A DNA stretch of 64,000 nt from Hyphomicrobiales bacterium. GTDB lineage: Bacteria; Pseudomonadota; Alphaproteobacteria; Rhizobiales; Rhizobiaceae. Both the position numbers and the translations under genes were made by a program. Position 1 is the first letter of the stretch; every line of letters begins with the position of its first letter. Of this stretch, positions 33,287-42,905 are shown one piece after another. A model generated the notes under the pieces. The model made no database searches and was not told the DNA's origin. It saw nothing but the letters and a program-made list of their open reading frames with translations. The stretch lies in NCBI GenBank assembly GCA_900469955.1, contig UBYX01000025.1, positions 55,984 to 119,983 on the forward strand, written 5' to 3'.

Positions 33287-34150
33287 ATGGACCGTACAGC
33301 AGCTGGATGGATCAACGGGTTTATCGGCGTGGTCATCTTCAGCGGTTCGCTTCCCGCCACCCGCGTGGCGGTGATGCAGTTCGATCCGGTGTTCCTGACG
33401 GTCGCGCGGGCCGCGATCGCGGGAATATTGGCGGTCGGGCTGCTCCTGCTGTTTCGGGAGAAGCGGCCTTCGCGGAGCGACGTCGCATCGCTGGTGGTAG
33501 TCGCCCTCGGCGTGGTGGTCGGCTTTCCGCTTTTGACCGCGCTTGCGCTTCAGCACGTCACCTCGGCGCATTCCATCGTCTTTGTCGGCCTGCTGCCGCT
33601 TGCCACGGCAATCTTCGGCGTCATCCGAGGCGGAGAAAGACCAAAGCCTGCCTTCTGGCTATTCTCGATCCTTGGAAGCGGGCTGGTTGCCGGGTTCGCA
33701 CTGGCACAGGGACTGACCGCCTCGCCCATCGGCGACGCATTGATGCTTGCGGCCATCATTGCCTGCGGCCTCGGTTATGCCGAAGGGGCGAGACTTTCCC
33801 GCAAGCTCGGCGGATGGCAGGTGATTTCCTGGGCGCTCGTCCTGTCGCTGCCGCCGATGATCGCCACCGCGTTCGCCACCATGCCTGAAAGCTTTTCCGG
33901 CATCGAAGCTCCGGCACTAGCCGGCCTCGCCTATGTCTCGCTGTTCAGCATGCTGATCGGCTTTGTCTTCTGGTATCGCGGCCTCGCCCAGGGCGGCATT
34001 GCCTCGGTCGGGCAGTTGCAGCTTCTGCAGCCGTTCCTCGGGCTGGCGCTCGCGGCGACCCTGCTGCGTGAGTCCGTCAGTTGGGCAATGTTTGCGGTGA
34101 CACTCGCGGTGATCCTCTGCGTCGCCGGTGCGCGCAAGTTTGCCAGATGA
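33287..34150 (+). CDS. EamA/DMT family transporter
   Basis: The 287-residue protein has ten hydrophobic segments in two EamA repeats (WINGFIGVVIFSGSLPATRV..., VISWALVLSLPP...). It is divergent from the MocR gene, the classic arrangement for regulated DMT exporters of amino-compounds or pyridoxine-like ligands. The ATG at 33287 has GGAG six bases upstream; GTG 33251 and ATG 33272/33275 are alternatives. Substrate is not known. Confidence 0.84.
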   Translation: MDRTAAGWINGFIGVVIFSGSLPATRVAVMQFDPVFLTVARAAIAGILAVGLLLLFREKRPSRSDVASLVVVALGVVVGFPLLTALALQHVTSAHSIVFVGLLPLATAIFGVIRGGERPKPAFWLFSILGSGLVAGFALAQGLTASPIGDALMLAAIIACGLGYAEGARLSRKLGGWQVISWALVLSLPPMIATAFATMPESFSGIEAPALAGLAYVSLFSMLIGFVFWYRGLAQGGIASVGQLQLLQPFLGLALAATLLRESVSWAMFAVTLAVILCVAGARKFAR

Positions 34151-34329
34151 TACCCCTCCGAGCGCGGGGCTCGGTTGCAGTCGATCTCTTTCCCGCCTGG
34201 CGCATGGCAGGTATTCGCAAAAGCAGGTTGCCTGACATCTTGGCGAACGGTCAAAACGGACTATTATTTCGTTTACCTGCGCTGCCGCTTCCCTGCCGCG
34301 CGACCGCCCACCAGAAGTAGATCTCCCGT

Positions 34330-35229
34330 ATGACACCTCGGTCCATCGGCCTTCTCTGCGCTCTTTCGGCCGTGGCCATCTTTTCCGTTCAGGACGGCAT
34401 TTCGAAACATCTCGGGACCGCCTATCCGCCGATTTTCGTGACGATGATCCGCTACTGGGCCTTTGCGGGTTTCGCGCTGTTTCTCGCAGGCCGCTCGCCC
34501 GTCGGACTGAAAGGCGTCGCCACCGCCAACCGGCCATGGCTGCAGATAGCTCGAGGCGTGCTCCTCGTGACTCAGATCGTGGTGTCGATCTTCTCCTTTT
34601 CGCGGGTCGGCCTCGCCTCCACCCATACGATATTTGCCGCAACGCCGCTGGTCGTCGCCTGTCTTTCGGTGCCGTTTCTCGGAGAGCGGGTGGGCTGGCG
34701 CCGCTGGGCGGCCATCGGCATCGGCTTCATCGGCATCCTGTTGATCATCAACCCGATGCAGGCGACCTTCGATGCAAAGATCATCATCCCGATCGTCGGC
34801 ACGCTGATGTTTGCGGTCTATTCGATCATGACCCGGCTCGCGAGCCGGACCGACACGCCCGACACCGCCTTCTTCTACACGGGCGTCGCCGGTGCGCTGG
34901 CGATTACGTTCGTCGGCCCGTTCTACTGGACGCATATCACGCTCGGTGACTGGTTCTGGATGCTCGCCCTCTGCATCACCGGCATGAGCGGGCACTATCT
35001 CCTGATCCGCGCCTATGATCTGCTCGATGCGGTCGTGGTTCAGCCGATGTCCTATATCCAGACCGTGATCGTCTGCCTGATGGGCGTCTTCCTTTTCGGC
35101 GAGGTGATGACGGTGAATATGATCGCCGGCTGCACGATCGTCATCGCCGCCGGCATCTTCACCATCTGGCGGGAGGCCCGGCTTGCCCGTATCCAGCCCG
35201 CAGCGATCGATCCGCTGGGAACGCCGTGA
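34330..35229 (+). CDS. DMT (EamA) family transporter
   Basis: The 299-residue protein has ten spans in two EamA repeats. The N-terminus SIGLLCALSAVAIFSVQDGISK and the 'VGLASTHTIFAATPLVVACLSVPFLGERV' block are those of the S-adenosylmethionine/YdcZ-like DMT group common in Rhizobiales. The C-terminus is cytoplasmic and basic. It is the second DMT gene in 2 kb but not a recent duplicate of its neighbour. Confidence 0.85.
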   Translation: MTPRSIGLLCALSAVAIFSVQDGISKHLGTAYPPIFVTMIRYWAFAGFALFLAGRSPVGLKGVATANRPWLQIARGVLLVTQIVVSIFSFSRVGLASTHTIFAATPLVVACLSVPFLGERVGWRRWAAIGIGFIGILLIINPMQATFDAKIIIPIVGTLMFAVYSIMTRLASRTDTPDTAFFYTGVAGALAITFVGPFYWTHITLGDWFWMLALCITGMSGHYLLIRAYDLLDAVVVQPMSYIQTVIVCLMGVFLFGEVMTVNMIAGCTIVIAAGIFTIWREARLARIQPAAIDPLGTP

Positions 35230-35327
35230 ACTCCATCAAATGCAGTGATGGATCGATTTAGCAAAAGTCGTTTTCCGAATGCCGCCCACACGGGTATGGT
35301 TTGCTCCTCATTTGCAGGAGGAACCCT

Positions 35328-36569
35328 ATGAGCCAACCAGCGACCCCGGCCGTACGCTCGCCCATGCCCTGGCTGATCATCACCGCAGGCGCGCTGATCG
35401 CGATGCTGACCTTCGGCCCGCGCTCCGCCATGGGTTTCTTCCAGCTTCCGATGCTGCAGGATAGCGGTTGGGACCGCTCGACCTTCGGTCTCGCGATGGC
35501 GATCCAGAATCTCTGCTGGGGCCTCAGTCAGCCCTTCTTTGGCGCGCTCGCCGACAAATACGGCACAGGCCGCGTTCTCACCATGTCGGGCGTGCTCTAT
35601 GCCGCCGGCCTCATTCTCATGGCCAATGCCAGCGCGCCCGTCTGGCTGCATATCGGCGGCGGCGTGCTGATCGGCATGGCGATCGGCGCCGGCTCCTTCA
35701 GCGTCATCCTTTCCGCCTTTGCCCGCAACGTGACGCCGGAGCAGCGATCGATGGCGTTCGGCATCGGCACGGCGGCCGGGTCGGCAGGCATGTTCCTGTT
35801 TGCGCCGCTGAGCCAGGCACTGATCAGCAGTTTCGGCTGGTCCGACAGCCTCGTCTATATGTCGGCCATGATGCTGATCGTGCCGCTGCTTGCCTTTCCG
35901 TTGCGCGGCAACGCAAACTCGGGCAGCCAGTCGCACAGCCAGTTCCAGCAATCGGTGAGCGCTGCCCTGAAGGAAGCCTTCGGCCATCAGAGCTACCTGC
36001 TGCTCACGGCCGGCTTCTTCGTCTGCGGCTTCCAGGTCGCCTTCATCACCGCCCATTTCCCTGCCTATCTCGGGGATATCGGTATTGACGCCGGTTATGC
36101 GGTGATCGCCATGGCGCTGATCGGCTTCTTCAACATCATCGGCTCGCTCGGCGCCGGCTTTATCGGCCAGCGCTATTCGAAGCCCTATTTCCTCGCCTAT
36201 ATCTATATCGGCCGGTCGATCGCGGTGACCGCGTTCCTCATCCTGCCGCAAACGCCGACGACCGTGATCGTCTTCGCGATCGTCATGGGTCTGCTGTGGC
36301 TTTCCACCGTGCCGCCGACCAACGGGCTTGTCGCCATCATGTTCGGCACGCGCCATCTCGGCCTCCTCGGCGGCATCGTTTTCCTGTCGCACCAGGTCGG
36401 CTCGTTTCTCGGGGTATGGATGGGCGGATATCTCTACGACCGCTTCGGCTCCTACGATCCGGTCTGGTGGCTGGGGGTCGGGCTCGGCATATTCGCCGCG
36501 GTCGTCCACTGGCCGATCCAGGAAAAGGCGGTCGACCGGCAGATGCCGGCTGCCCAGCCGGCAGAATAA
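35328..36569 (+). CDS. MFS transporter (oxalate/formate-antiporter-like)
   Basis: The 413-residue protein has twelve spans. The opening PWLIITAGALIAMLTFGPRSAMGFFQLPML and FGALADKYGTGRVL loop place it near the monocarboxylate/OxlT-like MFS branch. AGGAGGAACC precedes the ATG at 35328. It ends seven bases before the converging recO stop. The substrate is not evident. Confidence 0.86.
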   Translation: MSQPATPAVRSPMPWLIITAGALIAMLTFGPRSAMGFFQLPMLQDSGWDRSTFGLAMAIQNLCWGLSQPFFGALADKYGTGRVLTMSGVLYAAGLILMANASAPVWLHIGGGVLIGMAIGAGSFSVILSAFARNVTPEQRSMAFGIGTAAGSAGMFLFAPLSQALISSFGWSDSLVYMSAMMLIVPLLAFPLRGNANSGSQSHSQFQQSVSAALKEAFGHQSYLLLTAGFFVCGFQVAFITAHFPAYLGDIGIDAGYAVIAMALIGFFNIIGSLGAGFIGQRYSKPYFLAYIYIGRSIAVTAFLILPQTPTTVIVFAIVMGLLWLSTVPPTNGLVAIMFGTRHLGLLGGIVFLSHQVGSFLGVWMGGYLYDRFGSYDPVWWLGVGLGIFAAVVHWPIQEKAVDRQMPAAQPAE

Positions 36570-36575
36570 GGAGGA

Positions 36576-37328
36576 TCAGCCGGCCTGTCGCTCGGCTGAC
36601 TTGGACAGGGCTTTCAGCGCCGCCTGCACGAAACCGTCGCGGGCGGCGTTTTCGGTCAGGCCTCGGGGCTCATAGACGTGCCGGTGCAGGAAAAAGGCGG
36701 TGAGACGGAAGGCCGCCGCCATGCTTTCGCGGTCCGCCGCTTTCGCCGCGCCGTCGCCGAGGAAGCCGGGCAGAGCCAGCATGCGATCGGCATAAGGCGC
36801 GCCCGCCGCGCGAGAGACCGCGCGGCCGGTCTTCGGCGAGACATAGACGAGATCTTCCGCAATCCCGGTCGCGGCGCATTCGTTCAGGTCGAGCCCGAAG
36901 CCGAGATCGTTCAGGACCGCCAGCTCAAAACGCACGAAGAGTTCACCGGCATCGGCCGGATCGTCCAGCGCGTCGAGGATGATGTCCAGCGCCTCGAAGA
37001 GATGCGGATGCGGATCCCGCTCGGGCAGCAGCCGGAGCAGCGCGCCCATGGCCTGCACGCCGTAGACCGCGGTCGCCGTCTCCATCAACTTCGCCGCCCT
37101 CAGTTGCACCGGCTCCAGCTTGAATTCGCCGAGATGTTCATCGAGACGCGCGCGCCAGACCGCCTCGACCCGGTTTCCTGGCTGCAGCACCGGCTGCATG
37201 GCGCGCGAGCGGCCGGAACGGACAAGCCCCATATGCCGGCCGCGCTCGCGGGTCATCAGCTCGGCGATGACGCTCGTCTCGCCGTGGCGCTTGACGCCGA
37301 TGATGATGCCTTCGTCCTGCCACTGCAT
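36576..37328 (-). CDS. recO: DNA repair protein RecO
   Basis: This 250-residue protein has the N-terminal OB fold starting [32 protein letters not shown], a helical middle and the alpha-proteobacterial C-terminal stretch ([19 protein letters not shown]). RecO loads RecA on gapped single-stranded DNA together with RecR. The ATG at 37328 gives the family's N-terminus. In rhizobia it usually follows era directly; here a hypothetical gene and a PAS gene lie between. Confidence 0.9.
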   Translation of the reverse strand: MQWQDEGIIIGVKRHGETSVIAELMTRERGRHMGLVRSGRSRAMQPVLQPGNRVEAVWRARLDEHLGEFKLEPVQLRAAKLMETATAVYGVQAMGALLRLLPERDPHPHLFEALDIILDALDDPADAGELFVRFELAVLNDLGFGLDLNECAATGIAEDLVYVSPKTGRAVSRAAGAPYADRMLALPGFLGDGAAKAADRESMAAAFRLTAFFLHRHVYEPRGLTENAARDGFVQAALKALSKSAERQAG

Positions 37329-37516
37329 GTGCCGCTTCAACATCCTTCCAATGTGATTCAGTTCTATCCGATAAGTGCTTCAGACTGAATCGGTTTCTGG
37401 AACGAAGCCTCTTCCGGGAAGTTGCGGTTTCAGCCGTCTTGCCTGGAACAAATCGGGCTCCATTTGGATTCCTGTGCGAAATTTTCGACCTCAAGTCATA
37501 AAGCCCGGGAGCCCTT

Positions 37517-37909
37517 ATGAAAAACGTCCTTCTTGCCGCACTGGCCGCGCTGCCGGCCGCCGTTCTCCTTGCCTCTCCCGCCGCCGCGCAATCGCCGCAG
37601 CTGGAACAGGCCTGCGTGACGGTCGCCAAGAATTTCCTGCTGGTGCCGAACGTCAAGACCGGCATCGTGCAATCCTACCCGGAACTCGATCCGCCGGGCG
37701 CACGGCTTACCTATTCCACACGAGAAGATGCCAAGCCCACCGATTTCAACAACGAGATCGAATGCGAGTTCGACAAGCCCCAGCCGCCGTTCAATCTCCT
37801 GCGTTTCTGCATTTCCGATACGTGCTACGGCCCCAACGAACAGGAGCAGGAGAACCGCCGGCGTTACCAGGAGGTCAAGGCGCTGATGGACCGGCAGCAG
37901 AAGAAGTGA
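37517..37909 (+). CDS. Exported hypothetical protein
   Basis: The 130-residue protein has a clear signal peptide (KNVLLAALAALPAAVLLASPAAAQ) and a small mature domain with four cysteines (EQACVTVAKN, EIECEF, RFCISDTCYG), probably two disulfides in the periplasm. The tail is Glu/Arg/Gln-rich. No family name is known to me; similar short exported proteins occur in Rhizobiaceae. It converges with the PAS gene. Confidence 0.7.
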   Translation: MKNVLLAALAALPAAVLLASPAAAQSPQLEQACVTVAKNFLLVPNVKTGIVQSYPELDPPGARLTYSTREDAKPTDFNNEIECEFDKPQPPFNLLRFCISDTCYGPNEQEQENRRRYQEVKALMDRQQKK

Positions 37910-37916
37910 GGGCTCC

Positions 37917-38429
37917 TCAAAGCTCTTTCTTGCCGCCGATCACATTCAGCGCAGAGGAAAGATAACGCGCCGCGAGCGTATGGCGGCGCCTCGTGGCGAT
38001 ACCGAGGGCAGCCCGGCAATGGCTTTCCAGCGGGTCGCCTTCCAATGGGTTGAGCGAAGACCGGAGCGTTACCGTGCCGCTGTAGATCGAAGGGACCCCC
38101 TCCACATCCCGCAAGCAGCGGCCGTTTGCCGTCACGGAAATCTTGCGACCATCGGGATGAGTGAGCCGGTACTCCGCCTGATAAGGCAGGCCAGTGATGA
38201 TCGCGTCGTGGATCGCCTTGGCGACCCGCTGCTTGTCGCCCTCGTCGATATACCGGATGACCAGCTCGATCGGCGCGCCTTCCACCAGGTGATCAAGGGG
38301 AACACAGAATATGTCGGCGACGACTTCATCGCCGTAGACCCTGTTTTCCGGGACGCTCCAACTATAAAAACCGACTGAACAGATTGCGTCCATCTCGGCG
38401 TTGCCGTCGAAGAATCCAATCTCAGCCAT
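37917..38429 (-). CDS. PAS domain protein
   Basis: The 170-residue protein contains a PAS_3-type fold (about 15-125) with GFYSWSVPENRVYGDEVVADIF at the start, the central IRYIDEGDKQRVAKAIHDAI and YRLTHPDGRKISVTANGRCLRD. No HTH, kinase or GGDEF domain is fused, so it must act through partners or as a short sensor. Residues for a haem or flavin cannot be recognised. It lies between era and recO and could ride on the same transcript. Confidence 0.75.
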   Translation of the reverse strand: MAEIGFFDGNAEMDAICSVGFYSWSVPENRVYGDEVVADIFCVPLDHLVEGAPIELVIRYIDEGDKQRVAKAIHDAIITGLPYQAEYRLTHPDGRKISVTANGRCLRDVEGVPSIYSGTVTLRSSLNPLEGDPLESHCRAALGIATRRRHTLAARYLSSALNVIGGKKEL

Positions 38430-38525
38430 TCACGGACCTCTCGCTGTTTGCGACAGCGTGACGCCCATCCCGCAGTTTAGCAATATTTTTTTATAACTGT
38501 TCCAGGAAAACGGCGGACAACCTGC

Positions 38526-39464
38526 TCAATTTTTCGGGAAATCCAGCCCCATCTCGCGGAAACGCTCCGGATCGTCGCCCCAGTTTTCCCGAACCTTGAC
38601 GAACAGGAAGAGGTGGACCGGCTGCTCGAGTATTTCGGAGATCTCCTTGCGGGAGGCAGTGGAGATCGCCTTGATGGCATCGCCGTTCTTGCCGAGGGCG
38701 ATCTTCTTCTGGCTGTCGCGCTCCACATAGATGACCTGTTCGATGCGAACCGAACCGTCCTTGCGCTCTTCCCATTTTTCCGTCTCGACGTGGGACGCAT
38801 AAGGAAGCTCCTGATGCAGGCGCAGGAACAGTTTTTCGCGGGTGATTTCGGCGGCGAGCTGGCGCATCGGCAGGTCGGAAATCTGGTCCTCCGGATAATA
38901 CCAGGGACCTTCCGGCAGGGTTTCGGCGAGATAATCCATCAGATCGTCGCAGCCGGAACCGGTGGTGGCCGAGACCATGAAGGTGCGCTCGAAGGCGACC
39001 GCCTCGTTGGCTGTGGAGGCGAGTTTCAGGAGATCCTCGTGACGGACGCGGTCGATCTTGTTCAACACCAGGATCTTCGGTTGATGGACCTCCTTCAGGC
39101 CCTTCAGGATCGCTTCGGCATCACCGCGGATGCCGCGTTCGCTGTCGATCAGGAGCAGGATCAGGTCGGCGTCCTTCGCGCCGCCCCAGGCGGATGTCAC
39201 CATGGCGCGGTCGAGCCGGCGGCGCGGCTTAAAGATGCCGGGCGTGTCCATGAAAACGATCTGGGCGTTGTTGTGGATGGCGATGCCGCGCACGATGGCG
39301 CGCGTCGTCTGCACCTTGTGGCTGACGATCGAAACCTTGGCGCCGACGAGCCGGTTGAGCAGCGTTGATTTCCCGGCATTGGTCGGGCCGATCAAAGCCA
39401 CGAAGCCGGAATGGGTCGCGCCGATTTCTTTTTCGTCAGCGGTGATGTTGTCGTTTTCGCTCAT
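38526..39464 (-). CDS. era: GTPase Era
   Basis: The 312-residue GTPase has G1 GPTNAGKST, G3 DTPG, G4 NKID and a C-terminal KH domain with EQVIYVERDSQKKIALGKNGDAIKAIS. Era binds the 3' end of 16S rRNA and the 30S subunit and helps maturation. The ATG at 39464 is chosen; a TTG at 39473 would overlap nothing but lacks a ribosome-binding site. It follows rnc with a nine-base gap, the standard lepB-rnc-era order. Confidence 0.95.
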   Translation of the reverse strand: MSENDNITADEKEIGATHSGFVALIGPTNAGKSTLLNRLVGAKVSIVSHKVQTTRAIVRGIAIHNNAQIVFMDTPGIFKPRRRLDRAMVTSAWGGAKDADLILLLIDSERGIRGDAEAILKGLKEVHQPKILVLNKIDRVRHEDLLKLASTANEAVAFERTFMVSATTGSGCDDLMDYLAETLPEGPWYYPEDQISDLPMRQLAAEITREKLFLRLHQELPYASHVETEKWEERKDGSVRIEQVIYVERDSQKKIALGKNGDAIKAISTASRKEISEILEQPVHLFLFVKVRENWGDDPERFREMGLDFPKN

Positions 39465-39473
39465 TTTGTCCAA

Positions 39474-40187
39474 TCATTCTCCGGCGGGCTTCTGCCACAC
39501 GCCTTCACGTTCGAGCATCTTGGTCGCAGCGACCTGTTCGGCAGCGCGTTTGGAGCGATCGACGCCCGTTTCCGGCGCCACTCCCGTCACTTCCACCGTG
39601 ACCGTGAAGCGCGGATCGTGGTCCGGCCCCGATCGGTCGTCGACGCGGTACGAAGGCGTCAGGCCGAACCTGGCATGCGCCCATTCCTGCAATTCGGTCT
39701 TGGCGTCGCGCCGCGCACCATCGGCGCGGGCGGCGCGACCTTCCCAATACCGGAGGATGAAGCCGCGTGCGGCTTCAAGCCCCCCATCGAGATAGAGCGC
39801 CGCAATCATGCTTTCCACCACATCGGCGCGAACATTCATCATTCGCTTGCCCGTGAGCTTCTTGACATCGGCGCCGGTGCGGATGAAGCGATGCAGTTCC
39901 AGCTCATCGGCGACATGCGCGCAGCTTTCGGCGCTGACGAGCTGATTGAGCCGCACCGAAAGTTCGCCTTCGGTCGCCGACCGGAATGTCTTGAACAGAA
40001 GCTCAGCGACACAGAGGCCTAGCACCCGATCGCCCAGGAACTCCAGCCGCTCGTAATTTGCGCCTTTGGCCGAACCGGTGCTCGCGTGGGTGAGCGCCCG
40101 GTCCAGCCATTGCTTGTCAGCGAATTCATGGCCGATCACTTTTTCAAGCTGGCCGCGATCCTCCGCCGAAAGCGCCTTGGCCTTCAT
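39474..40187 (-). CDS. rnc: Ribonuclease III
   Basis: The 237-residue enzyme has the catalytic signature ERLEFLGDRVLG (about residues 40-52), a second acidic block DVVESMIAALYLDGG and a C-terminal dsRNA-binding domain (about 165-232). It cuts rRNA precursors and sense-antisense duplexes. Its ATG shares one base with the lepB stop (TGATG), so translation is coupled. Confidence 0.95.
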   Translation of the reverse strand: MKAKALSAEDRGQLEKVIGHEFADKQWLDRALTHASTGSAKGANYERLEFLGDRVLGLCVAELLFKTFRSATEGELSVRLNQLVSAESCAHVADELELHRFIRTGADVKKLTGKRMMNVRADVVESMIAALYLDGGLEAARGFILRYWEGRAARADGARRDAKTELQEWAHARFGLTPSYRVDDRSGPDHDPRFTVTVEVTGVAPETGVDRSKRAAEQVAATKMLEREGVWQKPAGE

Positions 40188-40936
40188 CACCGAACGACCT
40201 TGAAGAGCCGATCCCAGCGCATGTTCGTCGGCCATTTCCAGATTTCGCGGAACGAGGTGTCGTTACCAAGCGAGAAGAAGATGATGCTGGCGCGGCCGAC
40301 CAGATTTTCGGCGGGCACCATGCCGACGTCGAAGCGGCTGTCGAGGGAATTGTCGCGGTTGTCGCCCATGAAGAAGTAGTGGCCTTCGGGAACCGTGAAT
40401 TCCTGCGTGTTGTCGCCGCGCGAGACCGGCGAATGATCAAGCGTGTCGTAGGTGACGCCCGATTCGAGCGTCTCGCGGAAGACCGGCACATTGGTGCCCG
40501 GATCGAGGCTGTAGTCGGAGGTGAAGGTGCCGTCGCCCTGCTTCGGCACGGGCTTGCCGTTAATCAGAAGCACGCCGTCGGTCACCTGCACCTTGTCGCC
40601 GGGCAGGCCGATCAGGCGCTTGATGTAGTCCACATCAGGATGGCTCGGCAGACGGAAGACGATCACATCGCCGCGCTCAGGCTCGCTGAACTGGAAGATT
40701 CGGCCCGAAAACAGGTTCGGCGAGAACGGCAGCGAATACTTCGAATAGCCGTAGGCGAACTTGTTGACGAAGATATAGTCGCCCACGAGCAGGGTCGGCA
40801 TCATCGAGCCGGAGGGAATGGTGAAGGGCTGGAAGAGGACGGTGCGGATCACCATCGCCAGCAGCAAAGCCTGGATAATGACCTTGATATTTTCCCAAAG
40901 GCTGTTCTGCGGCTTGGTCTGGGCTTTTTCGGACAC
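40187..40936 (-). CDS. lepB: Signal peptidase I
   Basis: The 249-residue enzyme has one N-terminal span (VIIQALLLAMVIRTVLFQPF), the catalytic serine in IPSGSMMPTLLVGD and the catalytic lysine in DYIKRLIGLPGD. It cleaves signal peptides at the periplasmic face. The GTG at 40936 gives the family's N-terminus (SEKAQTK...); another in-frame GTG at 40987 would add 17 residues. No strong Shine-Dalgarno decides the start. Confidence 0.92.
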   Translation of the reverse strand: MSEKAQTKPQNSLWENIKVIIQALLLAMVIRTVLFQPFTIPSGSMMPTLLVGDYIFVNKFAYGYSKYSLPFSPNLFSGRIFQFSEPERGDVIVFRLPSHPDVDYIKRLIGLPGDKVQVTDGVLLINGKPVPKQGDGTFTSDYSLDPGTNVPVFRETLESGVTYDTLDHSPVSRGDNTQEFTVPEGHYFFMGDNRDNSLDSRFDVGMVPAENLVGRASIIFFSLGNDTSFREIWKWPTNMRWDRLFKVVR

Positions 40937-41025
40937 GTTCAAAGTTCTTTCTCTTTCCAGCAAAGTGCCGCTTTCTAACCCCTTCACGGGGCGGCGGCAA
41001 TGGCTGATGGGTAACGGGTGGCAGA

Positions 41026-41430
41026 TCAGCCGGCCAGAGGTCTCGCCTCGATGACCACGAAGGCCTGGGCGTAAGGGTATTCATCGGTGATGGTGATGTG
41101 GATGACGGGTTCGTGACCCGCCGGCATCATCTCGGCGAGGCGCTCCGACGCGCCGCCGGTAAGCACCATGGTCGGCTTGCCGCCCGGGAGATTGACGACG
41201 CCCATGTCTCTCCAGAACACGCCCTGGGCCATGCCGGTGCCGAGCGCCTTGGAACAGGCCTCCTTGGCGGCGAAACGTTTGGCATAGGACGCGGCCCGGT
41301 TCTGTCGGCGGTCGGACTTCGCGCGCTCGATGTCGGTAAAACAGCGATGGGTGAAACGCTCGCCGAACCGCTCGATCGATTTTTCGACGCGACGGATGTC
41401 AATCAGGTCGCTGCCCATGCCGATGATCAT
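41026..41430 (-). CDS. acpS: Holo-[acyl-carrier-protein] synthase
   Basis: The 134-residue enzyme has the magnesium site in [15 protein letters not shown] and the KEA motif in [15 protein letters not shown]. It moves 4'-phosphopantetheine from CoA to acyl carrier protein. It precedes lepB by about 90 bases and follows the DUF2062 gene by 31 bases. pdxJ, often upstream of acpS in other alphaproteobacteria, is absent here. Confidence 0.95.
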   Translation of the reverse strand: MIIGMGSDLIDIRRVEKSIERFGERFTHRCFTDIERAKSDRRQNRAASYAKRFAAKEACSKALGTGMAQGVFWRDMGVVNLPGGKPTMVLTGGASERLAEMMPAGHEPVIHITITDEYPYAQAFVVIEARPLAG

Positions 41431-41461
41431 GAAACTCTTCCTTCGTGCGCTCGGTGGCGTT

Positions 41462-42022
41462 TTACACTGACTTGAGCGTTCCGGCCCGCGTCGTCAAGCG
41501 TTGTCGGCGACGGTTGCGGAAGCTGCGCACAGCCCAATAGGTCACGGCATAGAAGAAAAGCCCCGAGAGAAGCCCCGGCGGCAGCGAGCCGATCAACATC
41601 GGCTCCAGGATCGGCCGCCAGAGTTGCGACAGGTCGAGGTGGTGGAAAAGCGCGCCGAGATCCAAGCGGTCATGGCCGGCGGCTTCGTTGCCGAGCATGA
41701 CTTCGCCAATCTTCCAGGTGAGCGGCCAGATGATGGGAAAGGTGATCGGATTGGCGAATGTGGTCCCGAGCGCCGCGGCGATGACGCTGCCGCCGAGCAA
41801 ATAGGCGATCGGGATCGCGAGGAGCATGTGGAGCCCGAGGAACGGTGTCCAGGCGCTCACCACGCCGACCGCGAGGCCGACAGCGACCGCATGTGGCGAT
41901 CCGCTGATCCGCATCACCTTCAGGCGATAATAACCGAGGCTGCGGCGAAACCCCCTGGGCGGCAGAACTGCGCGAAGCATTCTGTCACGAAATCCGAGCG
42001 GGGTGCGGCGGCGGAATGGCAT
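41462..42022 (-). CDS. DUF2062 membrane protein
   Basis: The 186-residue protein has a basic N-terminus ([35 protein letters not shown]), then three to four hydrophobic stretches with the DUF2062 signature [36 protein letters not shown] and [18 protein letters not shown]. The function of DUF2062 is unknown. It is first of the DUF2062-acpS-lepB-rnc-era group. Confidence 0.88.
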   Translation of the reverse strand: MPFRRRTPLGFRDRMLRAVLPPRGFRRSLGYYRLKVMRISGSPHAVAVGLAVGVVSAWTPFLGLHMLLAIPIAYLLGGSVIAAALGTTFANPITFPIIWPLTWKIGEVMLGNEAAGHDRLDLGALFHHLDLSQLWRPILEPMLIGSLPPGLLSGLFFYAVTYWAVRSFRNRRRQRLTTRAGTLKSV

Positions 42023-42237
42023 CGGGTGTTGTCATCGTTCGGCGGCAGGGGACACACCCCTCGTGCCGCGGCAATCTTCGGATCAATTTACTGCCATAGC
42101 CGAAGCCGAAGATGATGGCGAAAGTTGGCCGGTCGCGGCTGGGGATTCCTGCGGGAGCAATCCGGATGCCGGGCGCATCGTCTGCGGATGCATCTGCAAA
42201 CCGCGCGGCACTTTCCGCGCGGAGGACGGGCAGGCTG

Positions 42238-42393
42238 TTAGAAGCCGGACTTGCGGAACATGCCGCGGTCGATCTGGCGCATACGGTATTCGAGGTCGAT
42301 CCGGTCGCGGGCTTCGTTCAGATAGGCGACTTCACGGTCCTGGGTGGTGGGAACGCGGAACGCGCGGGCGAATTTGCGTACTGAGTCAAACAT
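42238..42393 (-). CDS. DUF3563 small protein
   Basis: The 51-residue protein matches DUF3563 over its full length: FDSVRKFARAFRVPT, then REVAYLNEARDRIDLEYRMRQIDRG and a short tail RKSGF. It is basic and helical, with no span. Function is unknown; the family is found in alpha- and betaproteobacteria. GAAGAAAC stands before the ATG. Confidence 0.85.
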   Translation of the reverse strand: MFDSVRKFARAFRVPTTQDREVAYLNEARDRIDLEYRMRQIDRGMFRKSGF

Positions 42394-42645
42394 GATTGTT
42401 TCTTCTTTCTCTCTCATATTGCACTGCAGCAATATAAGGCTCGCGTTAGCCTTTTACCAACGCGGGAACCGCTGAGCAGCCTTGCACCGGAAGCATGGCG
42501 GATGGTTGGACGGATTGAAAAATGGGCAGCGGATAGCCGGGCCGCCCTTCGAACATTCGACATCTCCCGCAACACCGCGCCTACTCCCCACTCGCGCGCC
42601 TTTCCGCTATACTGGTCGGGCGGGGTCCAAAGGAGGCGGACTCAG

Positions 42646-42882
42646 GTGTCAACGATTGTTTTCGGATCAATCCTGTTCGTTGCCGGGCTGCTGTACCTGT
42701 TTGGTGGAGCCTTAGCTCGTCGCCGGCTCAGCGAGCCGCATCGTTCCGGCCAGGGCGACACGAAGCCTACCCTGGAACCCCGACGTCAGGGCGTCGGCTT
42801 CCTGAGCCTCAGAAGAAACTGGCCGGGCGTAGCGATGATGGCTGTCGGAGCCATTCTCCTGATTTCAGGAGCATATGCTTAG
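42646..42882 (+). CDS. Small two-span membrane protein
   Basis: A GTG at 42646 preceded by AAAGGAGG at nine bases defines a 78-residue protein with hydrophobic segments at about 2-22 and 57-77 and a basic, Arg/Pro-rich loop between. The frame is open to 42502 but that part is not protein-like. No family is recognised. It converges with rsh, 23 bases from its stop. Confidence 0.65.
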   Translation: MSTIVFGSILFVAGLLYLFGGALARRRLSEPHRSGQGDTKPTLEPRRQGVGFLSLRRNWPGVAMMAVGAILLISGAYA

Positions 42883-42905
42883 GGGCTAGCCTGGGTCGAG
42901 GACGC

